Shown: positions 34,850 through 45,992 of the stretch, piece by piece
How positions within the stretch are numbered: the stretch's first letter is position 1
How the letters are laid out: every line of letters begins with the position of its first letter
Origin: an uncultured Erysipelotrichaceae bacterium
GTDB lineage: Bacteria; Bacillota_I; Bacilli_A; Erysipelotrichales; Erysipelotrichaceae
DNA: 64,000 nucleotides
Reading direction: 5' to 3'
Assembly (NCBI GenBank): GCA_944326795.1
Contig: CALVFJ010000008.1
Coordinates: 1-64,000 of the forward strand
The notes under the pieces: model-generated
Told to the model about the DNA's origin: nothing
The model's input: only the letters and a program-made list of their open reading frames with translations
The model's database searches: none
Made by a program: the position numbers and the translations under genes

Positions 34850-36466
34850 ATGGAAAGAGAAATTTATGTTATTGGCCACAAAAATCCGGATTGTGATAGC
34901 GTGGTCAGTGCCATTGCCTTAGCTCATTTAAAGCAATGTTTAGGTTATAATTGTGCGGCAGGGATCCTTTCAGATATCAATAATGAAACTAGGTATCTGT
35001 TGTCGCGTTTTAATTTTGCGATTCCCAAGATGCTTTATAGTGCTAGGTGCATGCTGAAGGATATCGAATATGATCATGCTATCTTGGTTTCTAGCGATAT
35101 CACGATGAAGGAAGCTTTGGATAAATCGCTATCAATGAAAAATAAAGGCGTCATCGTCATTGATGATGATCAGCATCTGCTTGGTGTTGTATCGATGAGC
35201 GATCTTACTAGTTTATGGACCTTTGATGAAAAGGTCTTAAGTCAATTGATGAGCAAGGTAAAATTTGCCAATATCGTTAAGACCCTTAAAGGACAGATCT
35301 ATTATGAACATCCTAATTTTCATACCAGTGGCAGCATTCAGCTGTTGCCTTCGCTTACCAACAGCATGACCATCGGTCAGGATAGCATCGTTATCGTAGG
35401 CAACAATCCTGATGTTCAGCGTAGCATCATTGCTAATGGTGCGAGCTTGATGATCATTGCTGGTGAAGATTGGATCGATGGAGTGACCTTGGAACTAGCG
35501 CGTAAGCATGGGGTCAGCGTGATCTATACACCGTTTACCGCAATGAAGGTCAGCCAATTGATCTTTCAATCTACCAGCATCAAAGAGATCATGACCGATG
35601 AGGTCATCAGCTTTAAGGCTAATGAATATGTCGAAGATGTAGTAGCTAAGATGGCCAAAACTCGTTTTCGCATGTATCCGTTGCTAGATGAAGATGATAA
35701 GGTCATCGGTTCGATCAGTCGCTATCATTTATTTAATTATGCAAAGAAGCAGTTCATCTTGGTCGATCATAATGAATATGGGCAATCGATCAAAGATCTA
35801 GAGTATGGTGAGATCCTTGAGATCGTCGATCATCATCGCTTAGGAGGATTAGAGACCAATGTGCCGATCAGCGTTACCAGCTTACGGGTTGGCAGCTGTG
35901 CCACCATCATTGCGAAGATGTATCTAGATCATAAGATCGAATTGTCATCGCAAATGGCGGGCATCTTGCTAGGGGCGATCATTAGCGATACCTTGTGCTT
36001 AAAATCACCAACCACAACCGAGCTAGATAAAAAGCTTGCTTCAAGTTTAAGCCAGCTTGCGCAAGTTGATATCGATGAATTAGCGCAAGCTATGATCGAG
36101 GCAAATGATTCGATCCTGAAGAAAAGTTATCTGGATCTTCTATATAGTGATTTTAAAGAATTCAGACAGGATGGTAAAAAATTTGCAATTGGGCAATGCA
36201 GCTGTCGTTTTTATGAAGATTATCAGCAGCTAAAAGCAGGCTTTACTCATTATTTGCAGGAAGTGGCTCAGCATCAAGGCTATGATCTGATCCTTTATAT
36301 GTTTACCGATCCGCTTGGCAAAGGATCATATTTCTTAAGCGTAGGCAAATATGCGCATATCATCGAAGAAGGTTTTGAGAATATCGATGAAAAGGGCTTT
36401 GTTAAAGATGTGATCAGCCGCAAGCAGCAAGTATTGCCGGTCATTGTATCTTTGCTGAAAGAGTAA
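34850..36466 (+). CDS. ppaC: Manganese-dependent inorganic pyrophosphatase with CBS and DRTGG domains
   Basis: A 538-aa family II pyrophosphatase. The N-terminal DHH part has IGHKNPDCDS at 7-16. An insert of about 230 residues holds two CBS domains flanking a DRTGG domain. The DHH part resumes with DHNEYGQ and VDHHRLGG, SDTLCLKSPTTT follows, and a DHHA2 domain ends the protein. It hydrolyses cytoplasmic PPi; CBS-containing members are known to be regulated by adenine nucleotides. The next gene, upp, releases PPi, so the pairing makes metabolic sense. Confidence 0.92.
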   Translation: MEREIYVIGHKNPDCDSVVSAIALAHLKQCLGYNCAAGILSDINNETRYLLSRFNFAIPKMLYSARCMLKDIEYDHAILVSSDITMKEALDKSLSMKNKGVIVIDDDQHLLGVVSMSDLTSLWTFDEKVLSQLMSKVKFANIVKTLKGQIYYEHPNFHTSGSIQLLPSLTNSMTIGQDSIVIVGNNPDVQRSIIANGASLMIIAGEDWIDGVTLELARKHGVSVIYTPFTAMKVSQLIFQSTSIKEIMTDEVISFKANEYVEDVVAKMAKTRFRMYPLLDEDDKVIGSISRYHLFNYAKKQFILVDHNEYGQSIKDLEYGEILEIVDHHRLGGLETNVPISVTSLRVGSCATIIAKMYLDHKIELSSQMAGILLGAIISDTLCLKSPTTTELDKKLASSLSQLAQVDIDELAQAMIEANDSILKKSYLDLLYSDFKEFRQDGKKFAIGQCSCRFYEDYQQLKAGFTHYLQEVAQHQGYDLILYMFTDPLGKGSYFLSVGKYAHIIEEGFENIDEKGFVKDVISRKQQVLPVIVSLLKE

Positions 36467-36469
36467 AAA

Positions 36470-36498
36470 GTGTTAAAATTGTTAAAACGGTATATAAT
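36470..36498 (+). promoter_or_regulatory. Possible promoter of the upp-atp unit
   Basis: TATAAT (36493-36498) is preceded at 17 bases by a poor -35 match, GTGTTA. It lies in the 52-base gap before upp and is followed by AAGAGGTG. Confidence 0.45.
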
Positions 36499-36518
36499 TT
36501 AACAAGAGGTGAAATAAT

Positions 36519-37136
36519 ATGTTACATGTAATCGAACATCCGCTGATTACCCATAAGCTGGCGATCATGCGGGACAAAAATACGAAGACCAAGGATTTTC
36601 GTGAAAACTTGGATGAGATTGCAGGCTTGATGGCTTATGAGATCTGTCGTGATCTACCAACCATCGATGTCAAGGTGGAAACGCCGATCACTACCTGCAT
36701 GACCAAAAAATTAGCTAAAGATATCGTCTTGGTTCCGATCTTAAGGGCGGGCTTAGGCCTGGTCAATGGTATCAGTGCTTTGATCCCTTCCTGTAAGGTA
36801 GGTTTTATCGGGATGTATCGTGATGAAGAAACCTTATTGCCGCATGAATATTTTGCGAAGTTTCCTCAGATGGATGAGGCTACGGTCATGGTCTTGGATC
36901 CAATGTTAGCGACCGGTGGCAGTGCTGCCGCCGCGATAACCAATATCAAAAAACGAGGAGCCAAAGATATTCGTTTGGTATGTTTGGTTGGAGCACCTGA
37001 GGGCGTTAAGACCATCCAGGAAGCCCATCCGGATGTAGATATATATCTAGCCGCTTTAGATGATCATCTAAATGAAAAAGGCTATATCGTGCCAGGACTT
37101 GGCGATGCTGGCGATAGGATCTTTGGTACCAAATGA
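36519..37136 (+). CDS. upp: Uracil phosphoribosyltransferase
   Basis: A 205-aa enzyme converting uracil and PRPP to UMP and PPi. The PRPP site [16 protein letters not shown] lies near residues 127-142, and the C-terminal GLGDAGDR uracil-binding stretch is intact. The length is typical. Its last four bases overlap the start of the atpZ-like gene, so upp is translationally coupled to the ATP synthase operon, an arrangement also seen in other Firmicutes where upp precedes atp genes. Confidence 0.96.
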   Translation: MLHVIEHPLITHKLAIMRDKNTKTKDFRENLDEIAGLMAYEICRDLPTIDVKVETPITTCMTKKLAKDIVLVPILRAGLGLVNGISALIPSCKVGFIGMYRDEETLLPHEYFAKFPQMDEATVMVLDPMLATGGSAAAAITNIKKRGAKDIRLVCLVGAPEGVKTIQEAHPDVDIYLAALDDHLNEKGYIVPGLGDAGDRIFGTK

Positions 37137-37321
37137 TGAAAACGCTGGTTAAGTTTTTAAATCTAGGCATCGTCATCATCTTATGCTTGCTGGCAGGGGT
37201 GGCAATCGGCCATTTGGTTGATATGGCATTTAACCTAGGTGTCGTTGGTAAATTTGTTGGTTTGTTAGCAGGCACCTTGTTAGGCTTGATGTATTTATGG
37301 AAGATCGGCAAAGATGGCTGA
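37133..37321 (+). CDS. atpZ: AtpZ-like small membrane protein
   Basis: A 62-aa protein with two membrane helices (about 8-28 and 34-54) at the head of the atp genes. Its place, size and the GxxxGHLVD pattern match AtpZ/AtpI-type accessory proteins, which help c-ring assembly or Mg2+ supply. It overlaps upp by four and atpI by eight bases. Confidence 0.7.
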   Translation: MMKTLVKFLNLGIVIILCLLAGVAIGHLVDMAFNLGVVGKFVGLLAGTLLGLMYLWKIGKDG

Positions 37322-37661
37322 TAAAAAAGATTATCTATATTGCTTGATCATCGGAATCATAGCAGCGCTCATCGCTTACTTTTTTAATTTTACATGGGGC
37401 AATGGTTTGTTGTTAGGGCTAGTTACCGGCTTGTTGCATTATTTGATCATGGCTTATTGTTTGGGCAAATTATTACAAAAACAAAGGTTTTCACCTATCC
37501 TTTTTGTATTATATTTTGCAGGCAATATGGGCTTGATGGCTTTGGCTTTGGCTATTAGCTGTTTCTACCCGACCATCTTCAATGTAATTGCTTGTGCCGT
37601 TGGCTTGATCATGCATAATTTATATATTTATTTACAGGCTTTTATTAGCCGTCGAAAATAG
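37314..37661 (+). CDS. atpI: AtpI-like accessory protein of the ATP synthase
   Basis: A 115-aa protein with four membrane helices. It lies directly before atpB, and its size and topology are those of AtpI, which assists assembly of the c ring in related operons. Sequence conservation in this family is low, so position carries most of the weight. Confidence 0.75.
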   Translation: MADKKDYLYCLIIGIIAALIAYFFNFTWGNGLLLGLVTGLLHYLIMAYCLGKLLQKQRFSPILFVLYFAGNMGLMALALAISCFYPTIFNVIACAVGLIMHNLYIYLQAFISRRK

Positions 37662-37683
37662 AAAGGGGTGTGGTTATCAGGAT

Positions 37684-38379
37684 ATGACGATAGTTATCCA
37701 ACCAGAGGTATTCTATATCATTGCTGTTACCGCTGTGCTTTGTGTATTTTGCGTCATGTGCAAGCACGCTATCGAAAAGATGGATTATATGCAAAAACCA
37801 CATGGCTTGGGCCATTTTGCAGTGATGATCGTCGAAATGGTCGATAAGATGGTTGAATCAAACACCAATAAAAGCAAGGTCAGCAAGCTGGCACCTTATA
37901 TTGGTTGTTTGGCAATGTATCTTTTGGTATGTAATCTGATCGGCTTGTTGGGACTAACGCAACCAACCGGTAATTACAGCGTTACCTTGGCGCTAGCGAT
38001 CATCTCGGTGATCTTAAGAGAGAAAGAAGCTTTGAAGACCAATGGGGTCAAAGGTTATTTTAAAGGCTTATTTGAACCTTTCTTTCCTTTTGTGATCCCC
38101 AATTTATTTGGTAAGATCGCACCGTTGGTTTCAATGTCTTTGCGTTTATTTGGTAACATTTTGAGTGGTTCGATCATTATGACATTGGTTTATGCTTTTT
38201 GTACTTGGTTGAGTTCTTTGGTGCCGGTTATTGGAGCTTTTAATTTTATCGGTCCAATAGTTGCTCCAGTATTACATGCATATTTTGATGTCTTTGCGGG
38301 ATGTATTCAAATGTTTATCTTTATAACATTGACCCAAGTTTATATAGGTAATGAACTTCCGTTGGAAGAAAATAAATAA
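37684..38379 (+). CDS. atpB: ATP synthase subunit a
   Basis: A 231-aa polytopic Fo subunit. SLRLFGNILSGS near residues 155-166 contains the essential Arg of the ion channel. It forms the two half-channels beside the c ring. AAAGGGGTG precedes the ATG at some distance. The c subunit carries a Na+-type site (see atpE), so this subunit may conduct Na+. Confidence 0.95.
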   Translation: MTIVIQPEVFYIIAVTAVLCVFCVMCKHAIEKMDYMQKPHGLGHFAVMIVEMVDKMVESNTNKSKVSKLAPYIGCLAMYLLVCNLIGLLGLTQPTGNYSVTLALAIISVILREKEALKTNGVKGYFKGLFEPFFPFVIPNLFGKIAPLVSMSLRLFGNILSGSIIMTLVYAFCTWLSSLVPVIGAFNFIGPIVAPVLHAYFDVFAGCIQMFIFITLTQVYIGNELPLEENK

Positions 38380-38406
38380 CAATATCAAAGGAGGAAATTT
38401 TAGATT

Positions 38407-38640
38407 ATGGATATTGGTAGAGGTTTAGTAGCAATTGGAGCAGGAATTGCAGTATTCACAGGTATGATGACGGGTATTGGTCAAGGTTTTGCTGCAGGAA
38501 AAGCAGTAGAAGCTGTAGGTAAAAATCCCGAAGCAGAAAGTAAGATTCGTACAATGTTGATCTTAGGTTGTGCTGTTGCCGAAACATGTGCGATCTATGG
38601 CATGCTGATTGCTTTCCTATTGATCTTTGTGTTCAAATAG
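38407..38640 (+). CDS. atpE: ATP synthase subunit c
   Basis: A 77-aa hairpin protein with two helices and a polar loop (GKNPEAESKIR). The ion-binding carboxylate is Glu59. Gln26, Thr60 and Tyr64 stand at the spacings of the Gln32, Glu65, Ser66 and Tyr70 ligand set known from the Na+ c ring of Ilyobacter tartaricus (Q to E = 33, E to Y = 5). The Pro of the PxxxQ motif is replaced by Thr22. A strong AAAGGAGG lies about 13 bases before the start, fitting high translation of this multi-copy subunit. Confidence 0.96.
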   Translation: MDIGRGLVAIGAGIAVFTGMMTGIGQGFAAGKAVEAVGKNPEAESKIRTMLILGCAVAETCAIYGMLIAFLLIFVFK

Positions 38641-38668
38641 GATCAAGCATAAGGATAGGTAAGCAAAG

Positions 38669-39172
38669 ATGGAATTAAGTTTTGATGTTGCAGGACAATT
38701 GTTCCCAAATCTTAACACAATGATCATCCAATGGCTTTCTACCGGCGTATTATTATTTTTTGTCTATAAATATCTATGGGATCCTGCTAGAGAATATCTG
38801 CGCAAAAGAGCTGAATATTCCCAAAGCCAGATCGAAGAAGCCAATCAATTAAAAGCTGAAGCTTCTTTGTTACAAGATGAGGCAAAACATCAGATCAAAC
38901 AAGCAGCCCAAACGGCTAAAGATATGTTGGAAAATGCCAAGAATGAAGGTTTGCAGATAAAAGATGGCATCGTTAAGCAAGCTAATATCGAAGCAAATCA
39001 AAAGCTAGAAGAAGCGCAAAAAGAAATTGCCTATGAAAAGAAACAGATGCAGCAAGAAGTAAAACAAGAAATCGTTGAGGTTGCCCTTGCAGCCTGTGAA
39101 AAACTGATCGGAGAAAAGAATCTTGAAGCTCAAGACCGTAAGGATATTCAAGATTTTATCGATAAGATCTAG
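38669..39172 (+). CDS. atpF: ATP synthase subunit b
   Basis: A 167-aa stator subunit: one N-terminal membrane helix (about 17-35) and a long charged coiled coil rich in Ala, Glu, Gln and Lys. It links Fo to F1 with delta. The stop codon is directly adjacent to the atpH start, with no spacer. Confidence 0.94.
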   Translation: MELSFDVAGQLFPNLNTMIIQWLSTGVLLFFVYKYLWDPAREYLRKRAEYSQSQIEEANQLKAEASLLQDEAKHQIKQAAQTAKDMLENAKNEGLQIKDGIVKQANIEANQKLEEAQKEIAYEKKQMQQEVKQEIVEVALAACEKLIGEKNLEAQDRKDIQDFIDKI

Positions 39173-39715
39173 ATGAAAGATACAAGTGCCGCAAGATATG
39201 CGCAAGGCTTGTTCGATCTAGCTCTTGAAAGGCAAAAAACAGACAATTGGCAAAAACAAATGCGTTTGGTAAAAAAAGTATTTAAACAGGATGAAAGCTT
39301 TAAGAGCTTCTTTATGAATTATCAGATCAGCAAAGATGATAAGAAGGTGGTTTTGCGTCAAGCTTTTGGCGCTAGCATCGATAAAGAAGTTTTAAACTTT
39401 TTGTGTTTGTTGGTCGATAAGCATCGATTAAAAGAAATCGTGATGATCGCTAAAAATTTCAATACGTTATGCAATGAAGCAAAAGGTATCAAAGAAGGCA
39501 TCGTTTATTCAACATTTGAACTAAAAGAAGAAGATGTCAAGCGTTTAGAAAATGCCGTATCAACTAAATTGCAAGCGCAGGTGGAACTAGAAAATCATAT
39601 TGATGATAAACTGATCAGCGGGATCAAGGTCGTCATCGATGATATGGTCATGGATGATTCGATGCGTTATAAGATCGATACGTTAAAAGAAACATTGTTG
39701 AAAGATGTAAGGTGA
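39173..39715 (+). CDS. atpH: ATP synthase subunit delta
   Basis: A 180-aa soluble stator protein with [15 protein letters not shown] at the N terminus and the C-terminal [19 protein letters not shown] region typical of delta. It starts on the base after the atpF stop. It connects subunit b to the top of the alpha3beta3 head. Confidence 0.93.
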   Translation: MKDTSAARYAQGLFDLALERQKTDNWQKQMRLVKKVFKQDESFKSFFMNYQISKDDKKVVLRQAFGASIDKEVLNFLCLLVDKHRLKEIVMIAKNFNTLCNEAKGIKEGIVYSTFELKEEDVKRLENAVSTKLQAQVELENHIDDKLISGIKVVIDDMVMDDSMRYKIDTLKETLLKDVR

Positions 39716-39719
39716 TGTT

Positions 39720-41240
39720 ATGGATGTAAAACCTACAGAAATTAGTGCTCTGATCAAAGAGCAGATCAAAAATTATGAGTTAAAGATGGAAATGGCCGAT
39801 GTGGGTTATGTCATCAGCGTTGGTGATGGCATTGCCTTGGTGCAAGGCTTGGATAATTGTATGTCTGGCGAGCTGTTGCTGTTTCCTGATGATATATATG
39901 GCATGGCATTGAATCTGGAAGAAGATCATGTTGGTGTCGTATTGCTTGGTGATGATACCAAGATCAAAGAAAATGATGAAGTGCGCCGCACCAACCGTAT
40001 CGTGGAAGTACCGGTCGGTGATGGTATGTTAGGACGGGTCGTAAATGCCTTAGGCCAACCAATTGATGGTCAAGGAGCGATCAGTTATCAGAAGACGCGG
40101 CCGATCGAAAGAGTAGCACCTGGGGTCATGACCCGAAAAGGCGTATGTCAGCCGCTGATGACCGGCTTGAAGATCATCGATTCGATGATCCCGATCGGTA
40201 AAGGTCAACGTGAATTGATCATCGGCGACCGTCAGACCGGCAAGACAGCGATTGCGATCGATACGATCATCAATCAAAAAGGTCAAAATGTTAATTGTAT
40301 CTATGTAGCGATCGGGCAAAAAGCTAGTACGGTTGCGCAGATCGTAGAAAAATTACGGTTGCATGAAGCGATGAGCTATACGACCATCGTAGTAGCTAGC
40401 GCTAGTGAAAGTGCGCCATTGCAATATGTTGCGCCATATGCTGGCTGTGCGATCGGCGAGGAGTGGATGGAGCAAGGCAAAGATGTCTTGATCATTTATG
40501 ATGATCTTAGCAAACATGCAGTAGCTTATCGAACGATGAGCTTATTATTAAGAAGGCCTCCAGGACGTGAAGCATATCCTGGCGATGTTTTCTATTTGCA
40601 TTCACGCTTATTAGAAAGAGCGGCAAAATTAAACGATGAACTGGGTGGGGGCAGTTTAACAGCCTTACCGATCGTTGAGACCCAGGCGGGCGACATCAGT
40701 GCTTATATACCAACCAATGTAATTTCGATCACTGATGGCCAGATCTTTTTGCAAAGTGAATTGTTTAATTCAGGCGTTAGACCAGCTGTTGATTCAGGAT
40801 TAAGCGTATCTCGTGTTGGTAGTGCCGCGCAAACCAAAGCCATGAAAAGTGTCAGTGGATCTTTGAAATTAGAATTGGCCCAATATAATGAATTATTATC
40901 ATTTGCGCAGTTTGGTTCTGATTTGGATAGCGCGACCAAGGCTTCGATCGATAAAGGAGCAAGGCTGCAGGAACTATTGAAACAACCGCAATATAGTCCA
41001 ATGAGCATGTGTGATCAGGTCATCAGCTTGTTTGCAGCGAAAAATGGCCATTTGAAGACGATCAAGGTGGAAGATATCCGTAACTTTGAAAAGCATTTGT
41101 TAAAATATGTAAAGACCAACGGTGCCGATGTATATCAAACGATCGCTGATGAAAAGGTCATTTCAGCGCAAACCGCTGAAAAGCTAAATGAACTGTGTGC
41201 CAAAGCCGCAGGTGAATTCAGCTTATTGCATGGTGAGTGA
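39720..41240 (+). CDS. atpA: ATP synthase subunit alpha
   Basis: A 506-aa protein with the P-loop GDRQTGKT near residues 169-176 and the alpha signature [17 protein letters not shown]. It forms the non-catalytic nucleotide sites of F1. GGTGATGTT precedes the ATG. Its TGA lies in the ribosome-site region of atpG. Confidence 0.97.
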   Translation: MDVKPTEISALIKEQIKNYELKMEMADVGYVISVGDGIALVQGLDNCMSGELLLFPDDIYGMALNLEEDHVGVVLLGDDTKIKENDEVRRTNRIVEVPVGDGMLGRVVNALGQPIDGQGAISYQKTRPIERVAPGVMTRKGVCQPLMTGLKIIDSMIPIGKGQRELIIGDRQTGKTAIAIDTIINQKGQNVNCIYVAIGQKASTVAQIVEKLRLHEAMSYTTIVVASASESAPLQYVAPYAGCAIGEEWMEQGKDVLIIYDDLSKHAVAYRTMSLLLRRPPGREAYPGDVFYLHSRLLERAAKLNDELGGGSLTALPIVETQAGDISAYIPTNVISITDGQIFLQSELFNSGVRPAVDSGLSVSRVGSAAQTKAMKSVSGSLKLELAQYNELLSFAQFGSDLDSATKASIDKGARLQELLKQPQYSPMSMCDQVISLFAAKNGHLKTIKVEDIRNFEKHLLKYVKTNGADVYQTIADEKVISAQTAEKLNELCAKAAGEFSLLHGE

Positions 41241-41242
41241 TC

Positions 41243-42076
41243 ATGGCACAGTCAAAACAAGCGATCAAAAGTCGGATCCGCTCGATCAATGCGACCAAGA
41301 AGATCACCAGTGCCATGGAACTGATTGCTAATGTTAAATTGCAGAAGCATCGCAATCTTATGAGCAAGAATGCCGAATATACGCTGATGCTGAAGAATAC
41401 CTTAGGCAATATCATTGCAAATAATCCGGATATTGAAAACAAGTTCATCATGAAAAATGATATACAAGATGAATTGTTGTTTGTGATTACCAGTGATATG
41501 GGACTTTGCGGTGGCTATAATATGAATTTGATGAAGCATGAAGCCTTAGCGCAAGCCGCACAGATCATCGTGATCGGTACGCATCAATACCATTGGCTGA
41601 CCAGTAGGAATTATCCGGTGATCAATGAAATGTGTAGCAGCGATGATATCAATTTTCAATGTGTTAAAAGATTAGCTGAAATGGCTGTTGCGAAATATTT
41701 GAACAAGCAGATCGGTAAGATAAGCGTGCTATATACCAAGTTTGTCAATACCGTTAGTTTTCAGGTAGAAAAGGTAGAGATCTTGCCGTTGAAACCTAGC
41801 GATGATTATGAAAAGATCGCTCAGGAAACCTTATTTGAACCTAGCGCTGATGCGATCTTGGATGAGTTGATCCCCATGATGGTCAATAATTTGTTATACA
41901 ATTTATTATTAGAAAGCAAGACCAGCGAGCAGGCCTCACGCCGCTTAGCAATGGAAAATGCTACTGATAATGCGACCGAACTGAATGATAAGCTGGTATT
42001 AGCTTACAATCAGGCTCGTCAAAGCGCTATTACCCAAGAAATTACGGAAATCGTAAGCGGGGCAGATGCAGCTTGA
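41243..42076 (+). CDS. atpG: ATP synthase subunit gamma
   Basis: A 277-aa central-stalk protein. The N-terminal helix has IKSRIRSINATKKITSAM, and the C-terminal helix SRRLAMENATDNATE is also typical. The frame opens at a GTG at 41237, but the ATG at 41243 after GGTGAG gives the standard MAQ start. It rotates within the alpha3beta3 head. Confidence 0.96.
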   Translation: MAQSKQAIKSRIRSINATKKITSAMELIANVKLQKHRNLMSKNAEYTLMLKNTLGNIIANNPDIENKFIMKNDIQDELLFVITSDMGLCGGYNMNLMKHEALAQAAQIIVIGTHQYHWLTSRNYPVINEMCSSDDINFQCVKRLAEMAVAKYLNKQIGKISVLYTKFVNTVSFQVEKVEILPLKPSDDYEKIAQETLFEPSADAILDELIPMMVNNLLYNLLLESKTSEQASRRLAMENATDNATELNDKLVLAYNQARQSAITQEITEIVSGADAA

Positions 42077-42089
42077 TGAAAAGGAGTGA

Positions 42090-43868
<1,779 letters not shown>

Positions 43869-43882
<14 letters not shown>

Positions 43883-44063
43883 TATCAAAAATTTCTTGAT
43901 CTATGTCATGGCTTTTAGTTTAGCGATGTATGCTTTACAAAGCGTGAATTATGAAAAGTTCATCAAGAAGGGCCGTGTCGTAGAAGCTCAATTGCTTTAT
44001 ATCTTGATTGCGATGGCCTTAGGCTATTTGATTGCCCAGTTTATCCTAGGAATAATAAGATAG
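43869..44063 (+). CDS. ywzB: DUF1146 (YwzB-type) small membrane protein
   Basis: A 64-aa protein with two membrane helices. The middle pattern ALQSVNYEKFIKKG and the end AQLLYILIAMALGYLIAQF match the TIGR02327/DUF1146 family, which in Firmicutes commonly follows atpC. The function is unknown. It ends the operon, and its stop codon is at the foot of the terminator. Confidence 0.85.
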
Positions 44064-44092
44064 ATGCTCGTGCAGTACGGGCATCTTTTTTT
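44062..44092 (+). terminator. Terminator of the atp operon
   Basis: AGATGCTCG pairs with CGGGCATCT (one G-T pair) around a 7-base loop, followed by a T run. Confidence 0.9.
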
Positions 44093-44152
44093 GTGGCTTG
44101 CCTTTTTGAAAAATGGGTATATGATAATATGGTATTTTATGAGGTGAGATAG

Positions 44153-44818
44153 ATGAATGATAGCAAAGTTCAAATGTCAGAATCTTTTGATCTGGCAATC
44201 ATTTTAGCTGTAGCTGGAGGATTTTTAGATGCATATACTTATATTTGCCGTGACCATGTGTTTGCAAATGCGCAAACAGGCAATATCGTGCAGGTAGGGA
44301 TCACGCTGGCTAATGGCGATCTTATTAATACCCTGCGTTATTTTATTCCGATCATAGCTTTTTTTATTGGCACCTTGCTGGTCATGTATATTCGTGATCA
44401 CAATCGTACAGCTTGGCATTGGCGCCAATTGATCGTGGCTGCTGAATGCATGATCTTTTTGATCGTTGCATTTTTGCCATTGGAACATGATGCCAATATC
44501 TTAGCAAATGTCTTGGTATCCTTTAGCTGTGCGATGCAGGCAGAGACCTTTAGCAAGGTTTTGGGCAAGCCGTTTTCTTCCATCATGTGTACCGGTAATC
44601 TAAAAAGTGGTACCGAGCATTTATATCATGCTTTGAAAGAACATGATAAAAGGCGGCTAGCTAAGGTAAAGGATTATTTTTTGATCATTGCGTTTTTTAT
44701 CTTAGGGGCAATGTTAGGAGCCTTTGCGACTTCTTTCATGAAGGAAAAAGGAATCTTCGTTCCATTGATCATCATGATCGGAGCCATTATCATGATGTTT
44801 CAGCAAGAAGCAAGATAA
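44153..44818 (+). CDS. YoaK-like DUF1275 membrane protein
   Basis: A 221-aa protein with about six membrane helices. GGFLDAYTYI near residue 23 and the following FANAQTGNIVQVG are the signature of DUF1275/YoaK. The substrate and role of the family are not established. GAGGTGAG precedes the ATG. It forms a single-gene unit between the atp terminator and tagO. Confidence 0.85.
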   Translation: MNDSKVQMSESFDLAIILAVAGGFLDAYTYICRDHVFANAQTGNIVQVGITLANGDLINTLRYFIPIIAFFIGTLLVMYIRDHNRTAWHWRQLIVAAECMIFLIVAFLPLEHDANILANVLVSFSCAMQAETFSKVLGKPFSSIMCTGNLKSGTEHLYHALKEHDKRRLAKVKDYFLIIAFFILGAMLGAFATSFMKEKGIFVPLIIMIGAIIMMFQQEAR

Positions 44819-44883
44819 AAGCATATGTTAAGTAAGTAAGTAATATGTTATAATATTTAAGGTTTAGAAAGGTGGTTCAAGAA

Positions 44884-45948
44884 ATGAATTTAGTTGAAGG
44901 CGCATTTCCGTTTTTTGTCCTGCCTTTTATTTTAAGCTTGGTCTTGGTCCCGATATGTAAGAAGATCGGTTTTAGCTTGGGGGTCTATGCTCAAGAAAAT
45001 AATCGTACCGTTCATCATGGCAAGATCGTTAGGATGGGCGGGGTCGCTGTTTTTGTGGCTTTTATGATCGCGATGGCGGTCTTTGTCAAAGCCGATACGA
45101 CCTTGAATGCGATCTTGATCGGCGGCGCGGTGGTCTTTGCTGGGGGCATCATTGATGATATCTATAATTTAAAACCGTTATATAAATTGTTGTTTGAAAT
45201 TGCAGGAGCCTTGATTGCTTTGATCGGCGGTCAGCTTTATATTCAGACGTTTTATCTGCCTTTTGGTTTGGAATTCAACAATTTGATCTTTAACTTTTTG
45301 GTTTCCTTTGTTTGGATCGTTGGTATTACCAATGCGATCAATCTGATCGATGGTTTGGATGGCTTATCGAGCGGTATTAGTTTTATCGTTTGCTGTGTCA
45401 TCGGCTTGTTGGGCTTTTTCTTAGGCCGAAGAGATATTTGTATCTTAGCTTTGATCTTAGCTGGATCGATCTTGGGCTTTTTACCGTATAATTTTCATCC
45501 GGCTTCGATCTTTTTGGGGGATTGCGGGGCTTTGTTCATTGGCTACATGTTGGCTTGTGTCTCGCTGCTTGGCTTTAAGACCGCGGCAGTAGTAACTTTG
45601 GCCTTGCCGATCTTGATGATGTTCATACCGATCAGCGATACGCTTTTAGCAATCATTAGAAGAAAGCTGAAAGGTCAAAAGATCTCGGAGGCTGATAGAG
45701 GGCATCTACATCATACCTTGATGTTCAAGGTAGGGTTAGGGCATCGCAATACGGTCATTGCCTTGTATATCGTTACCGCCTTATTTGGCTTAAGCGCATT
45801 GGTGATCTTCTTTAACGAGGATCTAGGCTTGATCTTGGTGGTGATCTTGCTGATAGCATTTGAGATCTTTATTGAAGCTACTGGCATGGTCAATGAAAAA
45901 TTCCATCCGGTCATCAGTACTTTCAAGAAAATATTTAAACGCAAATAG
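44884..45948 (+). CDS. tagO: Undecaprenyl-phosphate N-acetylglucosaminyl-1-phosphate transferase
   Basis: A 354-aa polytopic enzyme of the MraY/WecA family with the metal-binding DDIYNL, the NAINLIDGLDGL signature, the FLGDCGALFIG stretch and RGHLHHTL. It starts teichoic acid or other wall-glycan synthesis by putting GlcNAc-1-P on undecaprenyl phosphate. It may therefore supply the lipid anchor for the polymer made by the left half of the window. The frame is open from 44872, but GAAAGGTGG supports the ATG at 44884. TATAAT lies upstream near 44850. Confidence 0.92.
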   Translation: MNLVEGAFPFFVLPFILSLVLVPICKKIGFSLGVYAQENNRTVHHGKIVRMGGVAVFVAFMIAMAVFVKADTTLNAILIGGAVVFAGGIIDDIYNLKPLYKLLFEIAGALIALIGGQLYIQTFYLPFGLEFNNLIFNFLVSFVWIVGITNAINLIDGLDGLSSGISFIVCCVIGLLGFFLGRRDICILALILAGSILGFLPYNFHPASIFLGDCGALFIGYMLACVSLLGFKTAAVVTLALPILMMFIPISDTLLAIIRRKLKGQKISEADRGHLHHTLMFKVGLGHRNTVIALYIVTALFGLSALVIFFNEDLGLILVVILLIAFEIFIEATGMVNEKFHPVISTFKKIFKRK

Positions 45949-45959
45949 GATAAATGATC

Positions 45960-45990
45960 AAACCTCCTTATATATAACATAAGGAGGTTT
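45960..45990 (+). promoter_or_regulatory. Terminator-like hairpin that hides the next ribosome site
   Basis: AAACCTCCTTAT pairs perfectly (12 bp) with ATAAGGAGGTTT around ATATAAC and is followed by TTTTT then ATG. The right arm contains the complete AAGGAGG ribosome site of the gene at 45993, and the left arm is its exact complement. It probably ends most tagO transcripts and blocks translation of read-through mRNA. Confidence 0.85.
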
Positions 45991-45992
45991 TT

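Noticed and set aside
44884-45948. MraY (peptidoglycan) assignment for the tagO-like gene
   Set aside because: The NAINLIDGLDGL and RGHLHHTL motifs and the absence of mur genes nearby favour the TagO/WecA branch.
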